Below are positions 1-8,129 of a stretch of DNA of 64,000 nt, in pieces. Every line of letters begins with the position of its first letter. Position 1 is the stretch's first letter. The stretch spans positions 1-64,000 of the forward strand of contig CAJOMJ010000007.1 in NCBI GenBank assembly GCA_905235505.1, given 5' to 3'. Below the pieces are notes generated by a model, which was not told the origin of the DNA, searched no databases, and saw nothing but the letters and a program-made list of their open reading frames with translations. A program made the translations under genes and the position numbers. The stretch is from Paludibacteraceae bacterium (lineage in GTDB: Bacteria > Bacteroidota > Bacteroidia > Bacteroidales > Paludibacteraceae).

Positions 1-969
1 GGGCCGCAAAGCTATATCAGCCGAGCGGTCACCAAGATTCATATCGCCATAGAAGAGGTTATTGAGAGCAAGGTGTCCGTCACCACTGAGTTCACGCTCA
101 GTTCTCTCCAAATCAATGTTCAGAGCAGCATCTGTCTTTACTCCATGCAGCGACATAGCACCATCAGTGATATGGCTGCCGGCGGTGAGCGAAGTGGTGG
201 TTTTGCCTTCACTCATATTCATTCGCAACGCGGTCTTCAGTGCCGGCAGACGCAGGGCAATACTGTCTTCAGGGTGGTTAATCTCAGGGATAGAGGCATC
301 GAAAGCAAAGTCCGTTTGCACCGAGTCGGAAACGAGAGACAGGTCAGCCTTATTGACATCAAGACCCATGTTCTCTATAATATGCTGGACAGGACTACCT
401 TTGCTGAGCGCGATATTGGCATTTATATCAGGAATGAGAGCGCGGAGAGTATCTATCATGGTGAGGTCATGAAGCGATACAATAGGATTTATAATGGCAG
501 AATCACCTATTGCACTGAGCAAGGGTTGCACCTCGTCAAGCAAGCGGAGAACGTGCATGGGACTTTCTGCTTTCAGGTCAAGACCCTGCGTTGACAATGC
601 AAGAGAAGTGGTGCTGTCGGTGGTGAAATCGAGTAGGATCTTGTCTGCCGAGAAGTCCTCGCCCGCTACGTGAGCAGACACTTTCCTCAACTTGGAATGC
701 AGGTCAACACCAATCTTTTCGGGGGTGAGGAAGTTGGAGACATGAAAACGATGGTCAGTCTGAGCCTTAATATGCATATTACTGTCGTTCATCAAGACAG
801 GCAGATGCAGAGTTCCCTCCACCGTTTTGCCTGACAGTTGGGCATCAAGACTGACTCCTGACACATCTATATTGTCATATACGCAATCTGTGAGGTGCAT
901 ATTTATCTTACTCTTTATAGAAGGCGACTCAAGGTCTATTCCCCTACCCTCGGCTTTTATCTCGCCTGC
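1..969 (-). CDS. TamB/AsmA-like protein, downstream part (out of frame with its start; runs off the window)
   Basis: This is the continuation of the TamB-like gene that starts at 2095, read in a different frame and open to the left window edge. The translation alternates short beta-strand-like stretches with polar turns, as expected of the repetitive beta-helical body of TamB/AsmA-type proteins that span the periplasm and help outer-membrane protein or lipid traffic (family knowledge). The first ATG in this frame is at 900, but protein-like sequence continues up to about 969, where it joins smoothly to the upstream ORF if one G is removed from a GG pair (CC on the plus strand at 969-970). It is therefore unlikely to be a separate gene. 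The C-terminal DUF490 domain would lie outside the window. Confidence 0.6.
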
Positions 970-2095
970 CAAGGTTAATGGGCGGGCTGTCCTTAAGGAA
1001 GGCACCGAGGTCAACCTGCTCCACGTCTATCTGCAGGTCGTATGCCTCGTTGTCGATATTGTAGAAACCCTTAATATCTGCCTTGCTGCCTTGATATTGG
1101 GCATCGGCATTCAGGTCTATACGCATAGTCTCAAGATTAAGCCTTGTAGCGGTGAGGTGGGCTTCTGCACCCAAAGAGTCGGAACGGGCATGCAGTCCGC
1201 GGGAGGTGATAAGGTCATTGCTAAGGTCAACAAAAGCATCACCATAAAGAGTATCAACAGGTATAAAGAGAGAACCAAGAGCAAGCGAGGAACTACCTAT
1301 ATTTATGCGGCGAACATCATACTGACTGCCGCCCACATCGGCTAATACGTTGACAGAGAGAGTGTCAGCATATACATCAAGGTCAGTAGGAGTCAGCAGG
1401 AAACGCACATTACGCAGTTCAGCGTCAGGCACGGAGAAAGCCATGAGTGTAGCGGTGGTGTCCACATCGGTAGTATCGGGCGGTGTGTCGCGCAAGTCAA
1501 TGCCGATAAATGCATCCTGCAGTTTCAAGTCATGGAGAGGAAACTGTCCTTTGGCAAGATTGAGTTGAGGGCTGTTGAGTTCGAGATGTTGAACTATAGC
1601 ATTTATAGCCACCGCTGCAATCAGAGTGTCGGAGTGGATGGTTACATCGTCAAGCGAGAGATAGTCCACCACAATAGGCAATGCTGTCAGTTCAGCCACA
1701 CGATTGGAGTCTATTGCCTCCTCTATACTTAACTCTGCGCCCTTGGTCAGAGCCTTCGCACGAAGTCGCAGAGAGTTAACATATAGCAAGGTATCCTGCC
1801 CCCGATGACCAATAAAGAGACTATCTATCTCAATTTGCAGAGGCATGTCAGCCTTGCCCTTATATGCCCGATAGAAGACTAACGGAGAGTGGCTGAAGGG
1901 CGACAGATATAGTCGTGACAAGTCAATATCGTAGTCCAGATTGTTATTCGCCCACTCTACACCTTTGTCCTTGATAGCTGTGCGTGCGGAAGATGATCTC
2001 ACCACACATGTTAATGTTACAAGCAACACCAACACTAACCCCACTACCACACCCACAAGAGCAAGAGGCACTTTCCAGAATATACTACGGTTCAT
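944..2095 (-). CDS. TamB/AsmA-like translocation and assembly protein, N-terminal part (frameshifted)
   Basis: The 383-residue ORF begins with a short basic N-terminus and one strong membrane segment (about residues 8-31, rich in V and L). An AsmA/TamB-like domain follows, with features such as 'ANNNLDYDIDLSRLYLSP' and a long series of beta-strand-like repeats. TamB homologues are inner-membrane-anchored periplasmic proteins, usually well over 1000 residues in Bacteroidota, so this ORF is too short. It ends a few codons after losing register ('NLGRRDKSRG', then stop), while the other frame continues as 'LAGEIKAEGRGIDL'. A single extra base near 969 explains this. Either the gene is a pseudogene or the base is a sequencing error. 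The family call rests on architecture and sequence character, not on a search. Confidence 0.7.
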   Translation of the reverse strand: MNRSIFWKVPLALVGVVVGLVLVLLVTLTCVVRSSSARTAIKDKGVEWANNNLDYDIDLSRLYLSPFSHSPLVFYRAYKGKADMPLQIEIDSLFIGHRGQDTLLYVNSLRLRAKALTKGAELSIEEAIDSNRVAELTALPIVVDYLSLDDVTIHSDTLIAAVAINAIVQHLELNSPQLNLAKGQFPLHDLKLQDAFIGIDLRDTPPDTTDVDTTATLMAFSVPDAELRNVRFLLTPTDLDVYADTLSVNVLADVGGSQYDVRRINIGSSSLALGSLFIPVDTLYGDAFVDLSNDLITSRGLHARSDSLGAEAHLTATRLNLETMRIDLNADAQYQGSKADIKGFYNIDNEAYDLQIDVEQVDLGAFLKDSPPINLGRRDKSRG

Positions 2096-2276
2096 TTCTA
2101 TTAGTCGAGAATTGAGAGTTTAAAGTAGAGAAAGTTTGTAAGTTGAAAGTTCAGAGTTCACAAACTCCCGAGCCTTTCAAATAGTGTCAGCGCTTCAAAC
2201 TTATCATCGTACAACCCTTTTTCAATTTTACTTTTTATTCTATTCTGATAATTAGTAATCGAAGTCACAGAGCCTT

Positions 2277-4184
2277 TTATACATACACTCGTTTTACTCT
2301 TCTTGACACAGAGGTGAGTACTTCGTAGGTGATAGTACCGAGACGGTTGGCAAGTTCCTCTATCGGCAGTTTATCCCCGAACACAACCACTTCATCGCCT
2401 GCCTGTGCATCAGTACCAGTCACATCCACCATCGCCAAGTCCATGCACACATTACCCACTACGGGGCACCGCTTGCCCCGCACAAGCACCTCTCCGCCAT
2501 AGTTGCCAAGACGACGGTCGAACCCGTCAGCATAACCTATCGGAATAACCGCTATCTGACGGTCTTCCTTGAGGAAAGTATGTCTGCCGTAGCCTATTGA
2601 CTCACCCTCTGTTATGGTTTTGACAGAGAGTATGGTCGTCTTCAGCGTACACACATTGCGCAGTTGGGCGCCATCGAAACTGAAGCCGTACATGCCTATT
2701 CCGAGGCGGCACATATCAAACTGATATTCAGTAAAACGCTCTATGCCTGCACTATTGAGGATATGGCGAAGGAAATTGTAATTAAGGTGGGAACTCAGTG
2801 CCTGCGTGCATTGCTCAAAGCGGGAAAGTTGCAAAGACGTAAACTTGTCCCACTGCGGCTCATCGGCAGCAGCAAGGTGCGAGAAGGCAGAACTAACTCT
2901 GAGACGGTTCTGACCATTCAAGTACCCGCCCAACTCGTCCATATCCTTAAGTTCGAATCCCAAGCGGTGCATACCGCTATCTATCTTGATATGAACAGGA
3001 TAGTTCTCCAAACCATGTTCAGTAACCACCTGCTCGAACATGCGGAGCAACTCCATAGAGTGTATGTTTGGCTCGGCATTGTTGTCAATAATGATGTCAA
3101 GTGCGGCAGGCTCGGGGTCCATCACTATGACAGGTAGGGTGATACCTGCCTGTCGGAGTTCCGCAGCTTCATCGGCTACTGCCACAGCGAGATAGTCGGC
3201 AAGGTGCTGCTCCTGCAGGCAACGACTCACCTCCACAGGACCTGCACCATACGCGAAAGCCTTTACCATGCACACAAGTTTGGTATCGGGTTGGAGGCGC
3301 GAGCGGAAATAGCGCACATTATCGGCAAGGGCAGAGAGATTGATTTCCATCACTGTCTCGTGGGTCTTCTGAAGCAGGCGCTGACGAATGGTCTCCTCGT
3401 CGTAGCCAAGATAGCGGAGCACCGCCGCACAAGTCCTTACATTCTGATGCGAAGGGTCTTCTATCACCACATCACTATCCTTGAACAGCAGCATCTTCTC
3501 TCTACGTTTCTCCTCCAGCGAGAGAAAATTCTCACCATGTTCTTCGCCTATATAAGTGAGTACACCGATGGTGGGCTTTATTATTCTTTCGAGGCGTTCC
3601 ATTTCACCACGTTCACTTATACCGGCCTCAAAGATAGCAAGTTCCGTATCTTCATTCATCTGCCAGACACTGAGTGGCACGCCTATCTGCGAGTTATAAG
3701 AGCGTGGTGAGCGGGTGATACGATAGTCGTCTTTGAGGAGTTGGTAAAGCCACTCCTTGACAACTGTCTTGCCATTGCTGCCCGTGATGCCTATTACAGG
3801 TATGTTCTTGTACTTACCCCGCTTATATGCCGCCAAGTCCTGCAAGGCTGTCAGAACGTTCTTTACCCGCAGTATGTTGAGAGTTGGGAGTTGAGAGTTA
3901 TTATACTTGTCGGCATTGAGACGTGACGGTGTCGCGTCGCTACAAGTGTCAAACACACCAAATTCCTCGCTATCTTCGCCTACCACCACTGCCCTCACAC
4001 CACGCTCATAGAGGTCGTGTATGTATTTCGCCCCATCGTTCTTATCAGTCTTGAGTGCAAAGAACATGGTTTCGGCTGCTACTTGCAGGTTCTCGCGCGA
4101 GTCCGTAAGCAGATAATTTATATCTAAATCAGCGTGTATCAGTGCATCTGCACCAATTGCCTGTGCTATCTCCGTCAGTTTCAT
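2277..4184 (-). CDS. alr: Alanine racemase fused to a degenerate MurF ligase
   Basis: The 635-residue protein starts at the ATG at 4184, downstream of a good promoter; a longer upstream ORF extension crosses that promoter and is rejected. Residues 1-271 are MurF-like: an N-terminal substrate domain, the ATP loop GITGSNGKT (132-140), 'RSYNSQIGVPLSVW' (161-174) and 'IGEEHGENF' (212-220). Residues from about 273 are a complete alanine racemase with the PLP lysine in MVKAFAYG (K308) and the 'IGYGRHT' and 'IPIGYADGFDRR' motifs. The fusion is typical of Bacteroidota, where it is usually around 800 residues or more. Here the later central domain and the whole Mur ligase C-terminal domain appear to be missing at two in-frame junctions (after DSDVVI, and between RLLQ and KTHETV). 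The racemase should work and make D-alanine for peptidoglycan; D-Ala-D-Ala ligation by this MurF is doubtful. Residues of about 77-103 come from an inserted repeat. Confidence 0.9.
   Translation of the reverse strand: MKLTEIAQAIGADALIHADLDINYLLTDSRENLQVAAETMFFALKTDKNDGAKYIHDLYERGVRAVVVGEDSEEFGVFDTCSDATPSRLNADKYNNSQLPTLNILRVKNVLTALQDLAAYKRGKYKNIPVIGITGSNGKTVVKEWLYQLLKDDYRITRSPRSYNSQIGVPLSVWQMNEDTELAIFEAGISERGEMERLERIIKPTIGVLTYIGEEHGENFLSLEEKRREKMLLFKDSDVVIEDPSHQNVRTCAAVLRYLGYDEETIRQRLLQKTHETVMEINLSALADNVRYFRSRLQPDTKLVCMVKAFAYGAGPVEVSRCLQEQHLADYLAVAVADEAAELRQAGITLPVIVMDPEPAALDIIIDNNAEPNIHSMELLRMFEQVVTEHGLENYPVHIKIDSGMHRLGFELKDMDELGGYLNGQNRLRVSSAFSHLAAADEPQWDKFTSLQLSRFEQCTQALSSHLNYNFLRHILNSAGIERFTEYQFDMCRLGIGMYGFSFDGAQLRNVCTLKTTILSVKTITEGESIGYGRHTFLKEDRQIAVIPIGYADGFDRRLGNYGGEVLVRGKRCPVVGNVCMDLAMVDVTGTDAQAGDEVVVFGDKLPIEELANRLGTITYEVLTSVSRRVKRVYV
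3918..3946 (-). repeat. Palindromic repeat copy inside the murF part of the murF-alr gene
   Basis: Read on the minus strand this is TTGTAGCGACGCGACACCGT followed by CACGTCTC, the same sequence that recurs between genes elsewhere in the window (for example near 18630, 18730, 18790, 21330, 39430 and 58850). Next to it (about 3876-3900) is GAGAGTTGGGAGTTGAGAGT, a low-complexity motif like the intergenic sequence near 2105. Together they encode about 27 extra residues within the MurF N-terminal domain without breaking the frame. Confidence 0.75.
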
Positions 4185-4254
4185 TTTAGTTAGTAAGTTA
4201 GAGCATAGCGCCATCCAAGGCTGCTTTTGAGAAGTTCTTATTCCATTTAGTTTG

Positions 4255-4285
4255 CAAAGGTAATGAAAATAATGTAATCTGCAAA
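4255..4285 (-). promoter_or_regulatory. Bacteroidetes-type promoter for murF-alr
   Basis: On the minus strand a TTTG (4285-4282) is followed after 19 nt by TACCTTTG (4262-4255), matching the Bacteroidetes -33/-7 consensus. The start of transcription would fall near 4248, leaving a leader of about 64 nt before the ATG at 4184. This is the main reason for rejecting the longer ORF start at 4409. Confidence 0.7.
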
Positions 4286-4368
4286 ATATAAAAAAGTAAA
4301 GATGCAACAAGGCAGTTTCAACATCAAATGCCAAGTTCAACTTGGAAGTGCAAAAGAAGATGAGGATT

Positions 4369-4537
4369 CCGGTCTCCTGCAGGGATGACCGGAAGCGACT
4401 CCGAAACAATAGCCTAAGGCAGGACCAGACATAGTAATACTAACAAACAAGCGGAAGCTATGGTCTGAATATGAAGGAACTGAGAAAAAAATACGAAAAA
4501 AGTTGCGAAAGAGGTGATAGATTTCGCCTTTTTTTGC
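4369..4537 (+). ncRNA. Candidate structured RNA between murF-alr and dxs
   Basis: The divergent gap holds three hairpins in a row on the plus strand: a GC-rich CCGGTC/GACCGG stem (about 4370-4393), a CAGAC-ATAG/CTAT-GGTCTG stem with one bulge (about 4427-4468), and a GCGAAA/TTTCGC stem (about 4505-4529) followed by seven T residues, which looks like an intrinsic terminator. No ORF explains the region. I do not recognise an Rfam family and found no clear promoter just upstream. It could also be the end of an unrecognised transcript. This is a weak prediction. Confidence 0.3.
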
Positions 4538-4603
4538 CTATATTATGGAGGGGTATATGTAATTGAGGTTGAACCTGCCCCGCCGTGTTCCATTTTCATC
4601 GAT

Positions 4604-4635
4604 TTTGTATATATGGAATATATTTTGTAACTTTG
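4604..4635 (+). promoter_or_regulatory. Bacteroidetes-type promoter for the dxs transcript
   Basis: TTTG (4604-4607), a 20-nt spacer and TAACTTTG (4628-4635) match the group consensus. Transcription would begin near 4642, giving a leader of more than 100 nt before dxs that includes a small ORF. Confidence 0.7.
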
Positions 4636-4669
4636 CGGGCTAAATGAAACTTGAAAAGTTTTAGGAGTT

Positions 4670-4753
4670 ATGATTATCTTATTAACACTGCAAGTACGGA
4701 GATATTCACGGCTGAAACAGGTGACTGTATTAAATAACTTCTATAAACTATGA
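4670..4753 (+). CDS. Possible 27-codon leader ORF upstream of dxs
   Basis: An ATG is preceded by TTAGGAGTT, one of the few Shine-Dalgarno-like sequences in the window. It opens a 27-codon frame (MIILLTLQVRRYSRLKQ...) whose TGA overlaps the ATG at 4750 in an ATGA arrangement. That ATG is exactly where dxs would start if one base were restored downstream. The peptide has no recognisable family. It could be a translational-coupling leader or chance. Confidence 0.3.
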   Translation: MIILLTLQVRRYSRLKQVTVLNNFYKL

Positions 4754-4814
4754 ACAATAAACTTACAAATACTTAAATAATATCAATTATCCTGCGGACT
4801 TAAAGAGGCTAAGT

Positions 4815-6611
4815 GTGGACGAGTTGCCTGAGGTGTGTGAGGAACTCAGAGATTTCATTATAAATTCGCTGAGTCATAATCCCGGGCATTTGGCATCGAG
4901 TTTGGGCACGGTGGAGATGACAGTGGCACTGCACTACGTGTTTGACACGCCTAATGACCGTATATTGTGGGATGTAGGACATCAGGCATACGCACACAAG
5001 ATACTGACAGGCAGGCGGGAGCGGTTTGCCACCAACAGGCAGTTCAAAGGGTTGGCACCCTTCCCCACTCCTGCGGAAAGTGAGTACGATGCATTCGTGG
5101 CAGGGCATGCGAGCAACAGTATATCTGCAGCGTTGGGAGAGAATATCGCAGACTTGCTGCAGGGCGAGGACAAGCAGGTGGTGGCAGTGATTGGCGACGG
5201 GGCAATGACAGGAGGGCTGGCATTCGAGGGTCTGAACAACACCTCAATGACCAACAACAATCTGCTTATTGTGCTCAACGACAACAATATGGCCATTGAC
5301 CCGATACATGGTGGTTTTACGCAATATCTGCTCGACATAACCACCTCGTCCGGCTACAACAAAGCACGTTGGAAGTTATACAATGCCGCCAAACGCATGC
5401 ATCTCATTGATGAGAGCAAGAAAGGAAGTGTGCAGAGGTTCAACAACTCGATAAAAGCCATGCTGACGCGTCAGCCGAAGAACATCTTCTCGGCAATGAA
5501 CATCCGCTACTTCGGCCCTGCCGACGGGCACAATGTGAAGGATTTGGTGCGAATACTTAATGAGATTAAGGACTATAAAGGTCCGCGTGTGCTGCATTTG
5601 GTGACGGTGAAAGGCAAAGGTTATGCGCCTGCGGAACATGATCAAACGATATGGCATGCACCCGGGGAGTTTAACGTGGAATCAGGAGAACGCACGGGCA
5701 AGCATGTACAGTTGTGGCAGGATGTGTTCGGGCAGACTCTGCTTGAGTTGGTCCGTGAAGACAAGCGGGTGGTGGGAATAAGTCCTGCAATGCTTGGCGG
5801 ATGCGGTATGAACATAGTGCAAAAAGAGTTCCCAGAACGGGTGTTCGACGTAGGTATAGCCGAAGGGCATGCCGTCACGTTCTCCGCAGGTCTTGCAAAA
5901 GAAGGCATGATACCGTTCTGCAATGTCTATTCATCGTTCCTGCAGCGGGCATACGACAATATCATACATGATGTGGCATTGCAGCGGTTGCATGTGGTGC
6001 TGTGCATTGATAGAGCGGGCATAGTGGGTGCAGACGGAGCTACGCACCACGGGTTGCTTGACTTGGCATACCTCCGCCCCATTCCTAACCTCACGATAGG
6101 TGCACCTATGACGGGAGAAGAGTTGAGACTGATGATGCAATATGCTATGAATGCTGAAGGACCTGTGGCAATAAGGTATCCGAGAGGAGAAGTGAAGGAA
6201 GATAAGTTTGAAAAGTCGGAGAAGTTTGAGGAGTTGGGTGCCAGATGTTTGAAGGATGGAAAGAAGGGTGCAGTGTTGTCGATAGGTGCGATAGGGAATA
6301 CGGTGGCTAAAGCTTTGGAGGGCACAGAGTTGGCACACTACGACATGCGGTGGCTGAAGCCGATTGACACGGACACTTTGGACTATGTGGGGCAGCATTT
6401 CGAGCAAGTGTTCACGGTGGAAGACGGCGTGATAACAGGAGGATTAGGCAGTGCGGTAGTCGAGTATTTTGCAGACAAGGGCTACACATGCAAGGTGAAG
6501 AGAATAGGCGTTGATGACCAATTTGTGGAACACGGCAGCACGAAAGAACTATACCACATGTTGGAACTTGACGAGGAGGGCCTAAGGATACAATTTGAGC
6601 GGGGTCTATGA
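4815..6611 (+). CDS. dxs: 1-deoxy-D-xylulose-5-phosphate synthase
   Basis: This thiamine-diphosphate enzyme condenses pyruvate and glyceraldehyde 3-phosphate in the first step of the MEP isoprenoid pathway. Visible features are 'NPGHLASSLGTVEMTVALHY' at the N-terminus, 'WDVGHQAY', the ThDP-binding 'GDGAMTGG...NDNNMAI' region, the transketolase-like middle domain with 'DVGIAEGHAVTF', and the C-terminal 'VEDGVITGGLGS'. The GTG at 4815 is the first usual start codon in frame, but family-like sequence (YLNNINYPADLKRLS) is encoded just upstream, back to a stop at 4758. The ATG at 4750 would be in frame if one A were added to the A-run near 4767-4769, giving MNNKLTKYLNNINYPADLKR. The N-terminus as given is therefore probably about 17-22 residues short. 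Confidence 0.93.
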   Translation: MDELPEVCEELRDFIINSLSHNPGHLASSLGTVEMTVALHYVFDTPNDRILWDVGHQAYAHKILTGRRERFATNRQFKGLAPFPTPAESEYDAFVAGHASNSISAALGENIADLLQGEDKQVVAVIGDGAMTGGLAFEGLNNTSMTNNNLLIVLNDNNMAIDPIHGGFTQYLLDITTSSGYNKARWKLYNAAKRMHLIDESKKGSVQRFNNSIKAMLTRQPKNIFSAMNIRYFGPADGHNVKDLVRILNEIKDYKGPRVLHLVTVKGKGYAPAEHDQTIWHAPGEFNVESGERTGKHVQLWQDVFGQTLLELVREDKRVVGISPAMLGGCGMNIVQKEFPERVFDVGIAEGHAVTFSAGLAKEGMIPFCNVYSSFLQRAYDNIIHDVALQRLHVVLCIDRAGIVGADGATHHGLLDLAYLRPIPNLTIGAPMTGEELRLMMQYAMNAEGPVAIRYPRGEVKEDKFEKSEKFEELGARCLKDGKKGAVLSIGAIGNTVAKALEGTELAHYDMRWLKPIDTDTLDYVGQHFEQVFTVEDGVITGGLGSAVVEYFADKGYTCKVKRIGVDDQFVEHGSTKELYHMLELDEEGLRIQFERGL

Positions 6612-6745
6612 CTCTATTTGATGATTTGACTGTCTCTACAAGAGGGACAAATAGACAAACTTAACAATTTACAAACAGCGCAGGAAGTGCATAACAACCT
6701 ATCAACCTACCAATTTATAAACTTACCAACTTAAAACAATACACT

Positions 6746-8080
6746 ATGCGAATAATCATTGTAGGAGCGGGAGATGTAGGCACGCATTTGGCAAAGTTGC
6801 TAACGCGTGAAGATTTGGATATCAGCCTGATGGACGAGAACCCTGAGCGATTGCGGGATCTCGAGAACAACTACGACATGCTCACGCGTGTAGGTAATCC
6901 CACCTCGCTGCATGACCTGAAAGATATAGGTGTGCATGGCGCAGACCTGTTCATAGCCGTTACACCCAACGAGAGCGTGAACATGACTGCCTGTCTGATA
7001 GCCAACAGTCTGGGTGCCAAACGCACACTTGCCCGAATAGACAACTACGAGTATCTGTTGCCCGAGAACAGGAAGTTCTTCGAGAACCTTGGTCTGAATC
7101 ACCTCATCTATCCAGAGGTACTTGCCGCTCATGAGATAGAAGAAGCACTGAGAACCAATTGGATGCGCTATCACCTTGCATTATCGGGCGGTGCACTGCA
7201 CCTGTGTGTGGTGAAAGTGCGGGAAAATGCCAAGATACTGAACATACAATTCAAGACGGGTTTCTTCAACCATGGCAAATACCGTGTGGTGGCTATCAAG
7301 CGCAACAACGACACCATCATACCCCGCGGAGATGATCAGATACTTGCCAACGACCTCGTGTATTTCGTTTGCACGGAGCAGAACATCGACACAGTGCGTG
7401 ATCATGCAGGCAAAGACAAACGCGAAATAAAGAACATCGTGTTCATGGGCGGCACACGAATAGCACAAAAGGCGGCACAGAACCTGCCCGATGACTTTCA
7501 GATAAAGATACTCGAGAAGGATCGCGACCTCTGTTACCACCTTGCGGAGAAACTCGGGAATGCCCTTATTATCAATGCCGACGGTCGGGATATGGAGACG
7601 CTGAAGGAAGAAGGAGTGGCTGATGCGGATGCGTTTGTGGCAGTAACAGAGAACAGCGAGACCAACATCTTCGCCTGCCTTGCAGCAAAAAAACTTGGGG
7701 TGCGGAAGACAATTGCGGAGGTGGAGAACATAGACTATATACCTATGGCTGAGGGTCTTGACATCGGTTCCGTGCTTAACAAAAAGACGATAACCGCAAG
7801 TTACATTTATCAGATGATGCTCAATGCGAGTGTGCTTAACGTGCAGAACCTGACCACAGCCGATGCCGAGATAGTGGAGTTCGTAGCCAAAGAGGGCAGC
7901 CGCATAACCAAGCACAAGATAAAAGATGCAGACCTGCCGAACGATGTCAACATAGGAGCCATTGTGCGTGCAGGAGAAGCCATATTGGTGAACGGCGAAA
8001 CGCAGGTGATACCCAACGACGAGGTAGTGGTGTTCTGCAAAAGCCATATCATCAGGAAGTTGGACAAGTACTTTAACTAA
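6746..8080 (+). CDS. trkA: Trk potassium uptake system, NAD-binding regulatory subunit TrkA
   Basis: TrkA is the cytoplasmic gating ring of the Trk potassium channel and binds NAD(H) or other nucleotides. The 444 residues show the classical duplicated layout: a Rossmann RCK-N domain with GAGDVG at residues 7-12, a TrkA-C domain at about 140-220, a second Rossmann domain from about 230 ('IVFMGGTRIAQKAA', with the acidic 'ILEKDRD') and a second TrkA-C domain to the end. The length is normal. It lies 49 nt upstream of trkH on the same strand, so the two are probably co-transcribed. The leader contains an intergenic motif with TCTCTACAAG but no clear promoter. Confidence 0.95.
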   Translation: MRIIIVGAGDVGTHLAKLLTREDLDISLMDENPERLRDLENNYDMLTRVGNPTSLHDLKDIGVHGADLFIAVTPNESVNMTACLIANSLGAKRTLARIDNYEYLLPENRKFFENLGLNHLIYPEVLAAHEIEEALRTNWMRYHLALSGGALHLCVVKVRENAKILNIQFKTGFFNHGKYRVVAIKRNNDTIIPRGDDQILANDLVYFVCTEQNIDTVRDHAGKDKREIKNIVFMGGTRIAQKAAQNLPDDFQIKILEKDRDLCYHLAEKLGNALIINADGRDMETLKEEGVADADAFVAVTENSETNIFACLAAKKLGVRKTIAEVENIDYIPMAEGLDIGSVLNKKTITASYIYQMMLNASVLNVQNLTTADAEIVEFVAKEGSRITKHKIKDADLPNDVNIGAIVRAGEAILVNGETQVIPNDEVVVFCKSHIIRKLDKYFN

Positions 8081-8129
8081 TTTTGAAGAGTATGAGGAGT
8101 TTGATACCTCGATAAATCAACATGTAATT

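Noticed and set aside
4185..4409. N-terminal extension of the murF-alr ORF up to 4409
   Set aside because: It crosses a consensus promoter at 4255-4285, and MKLTEIAQAIGA at 4184 is a natural MurF start.
7181..8047. 288-residue ORF antisense to trkA
   Set aside because: Opposite-strand shadow of an intact trkA; His/Tyr/Cys-rich composition and no motif.
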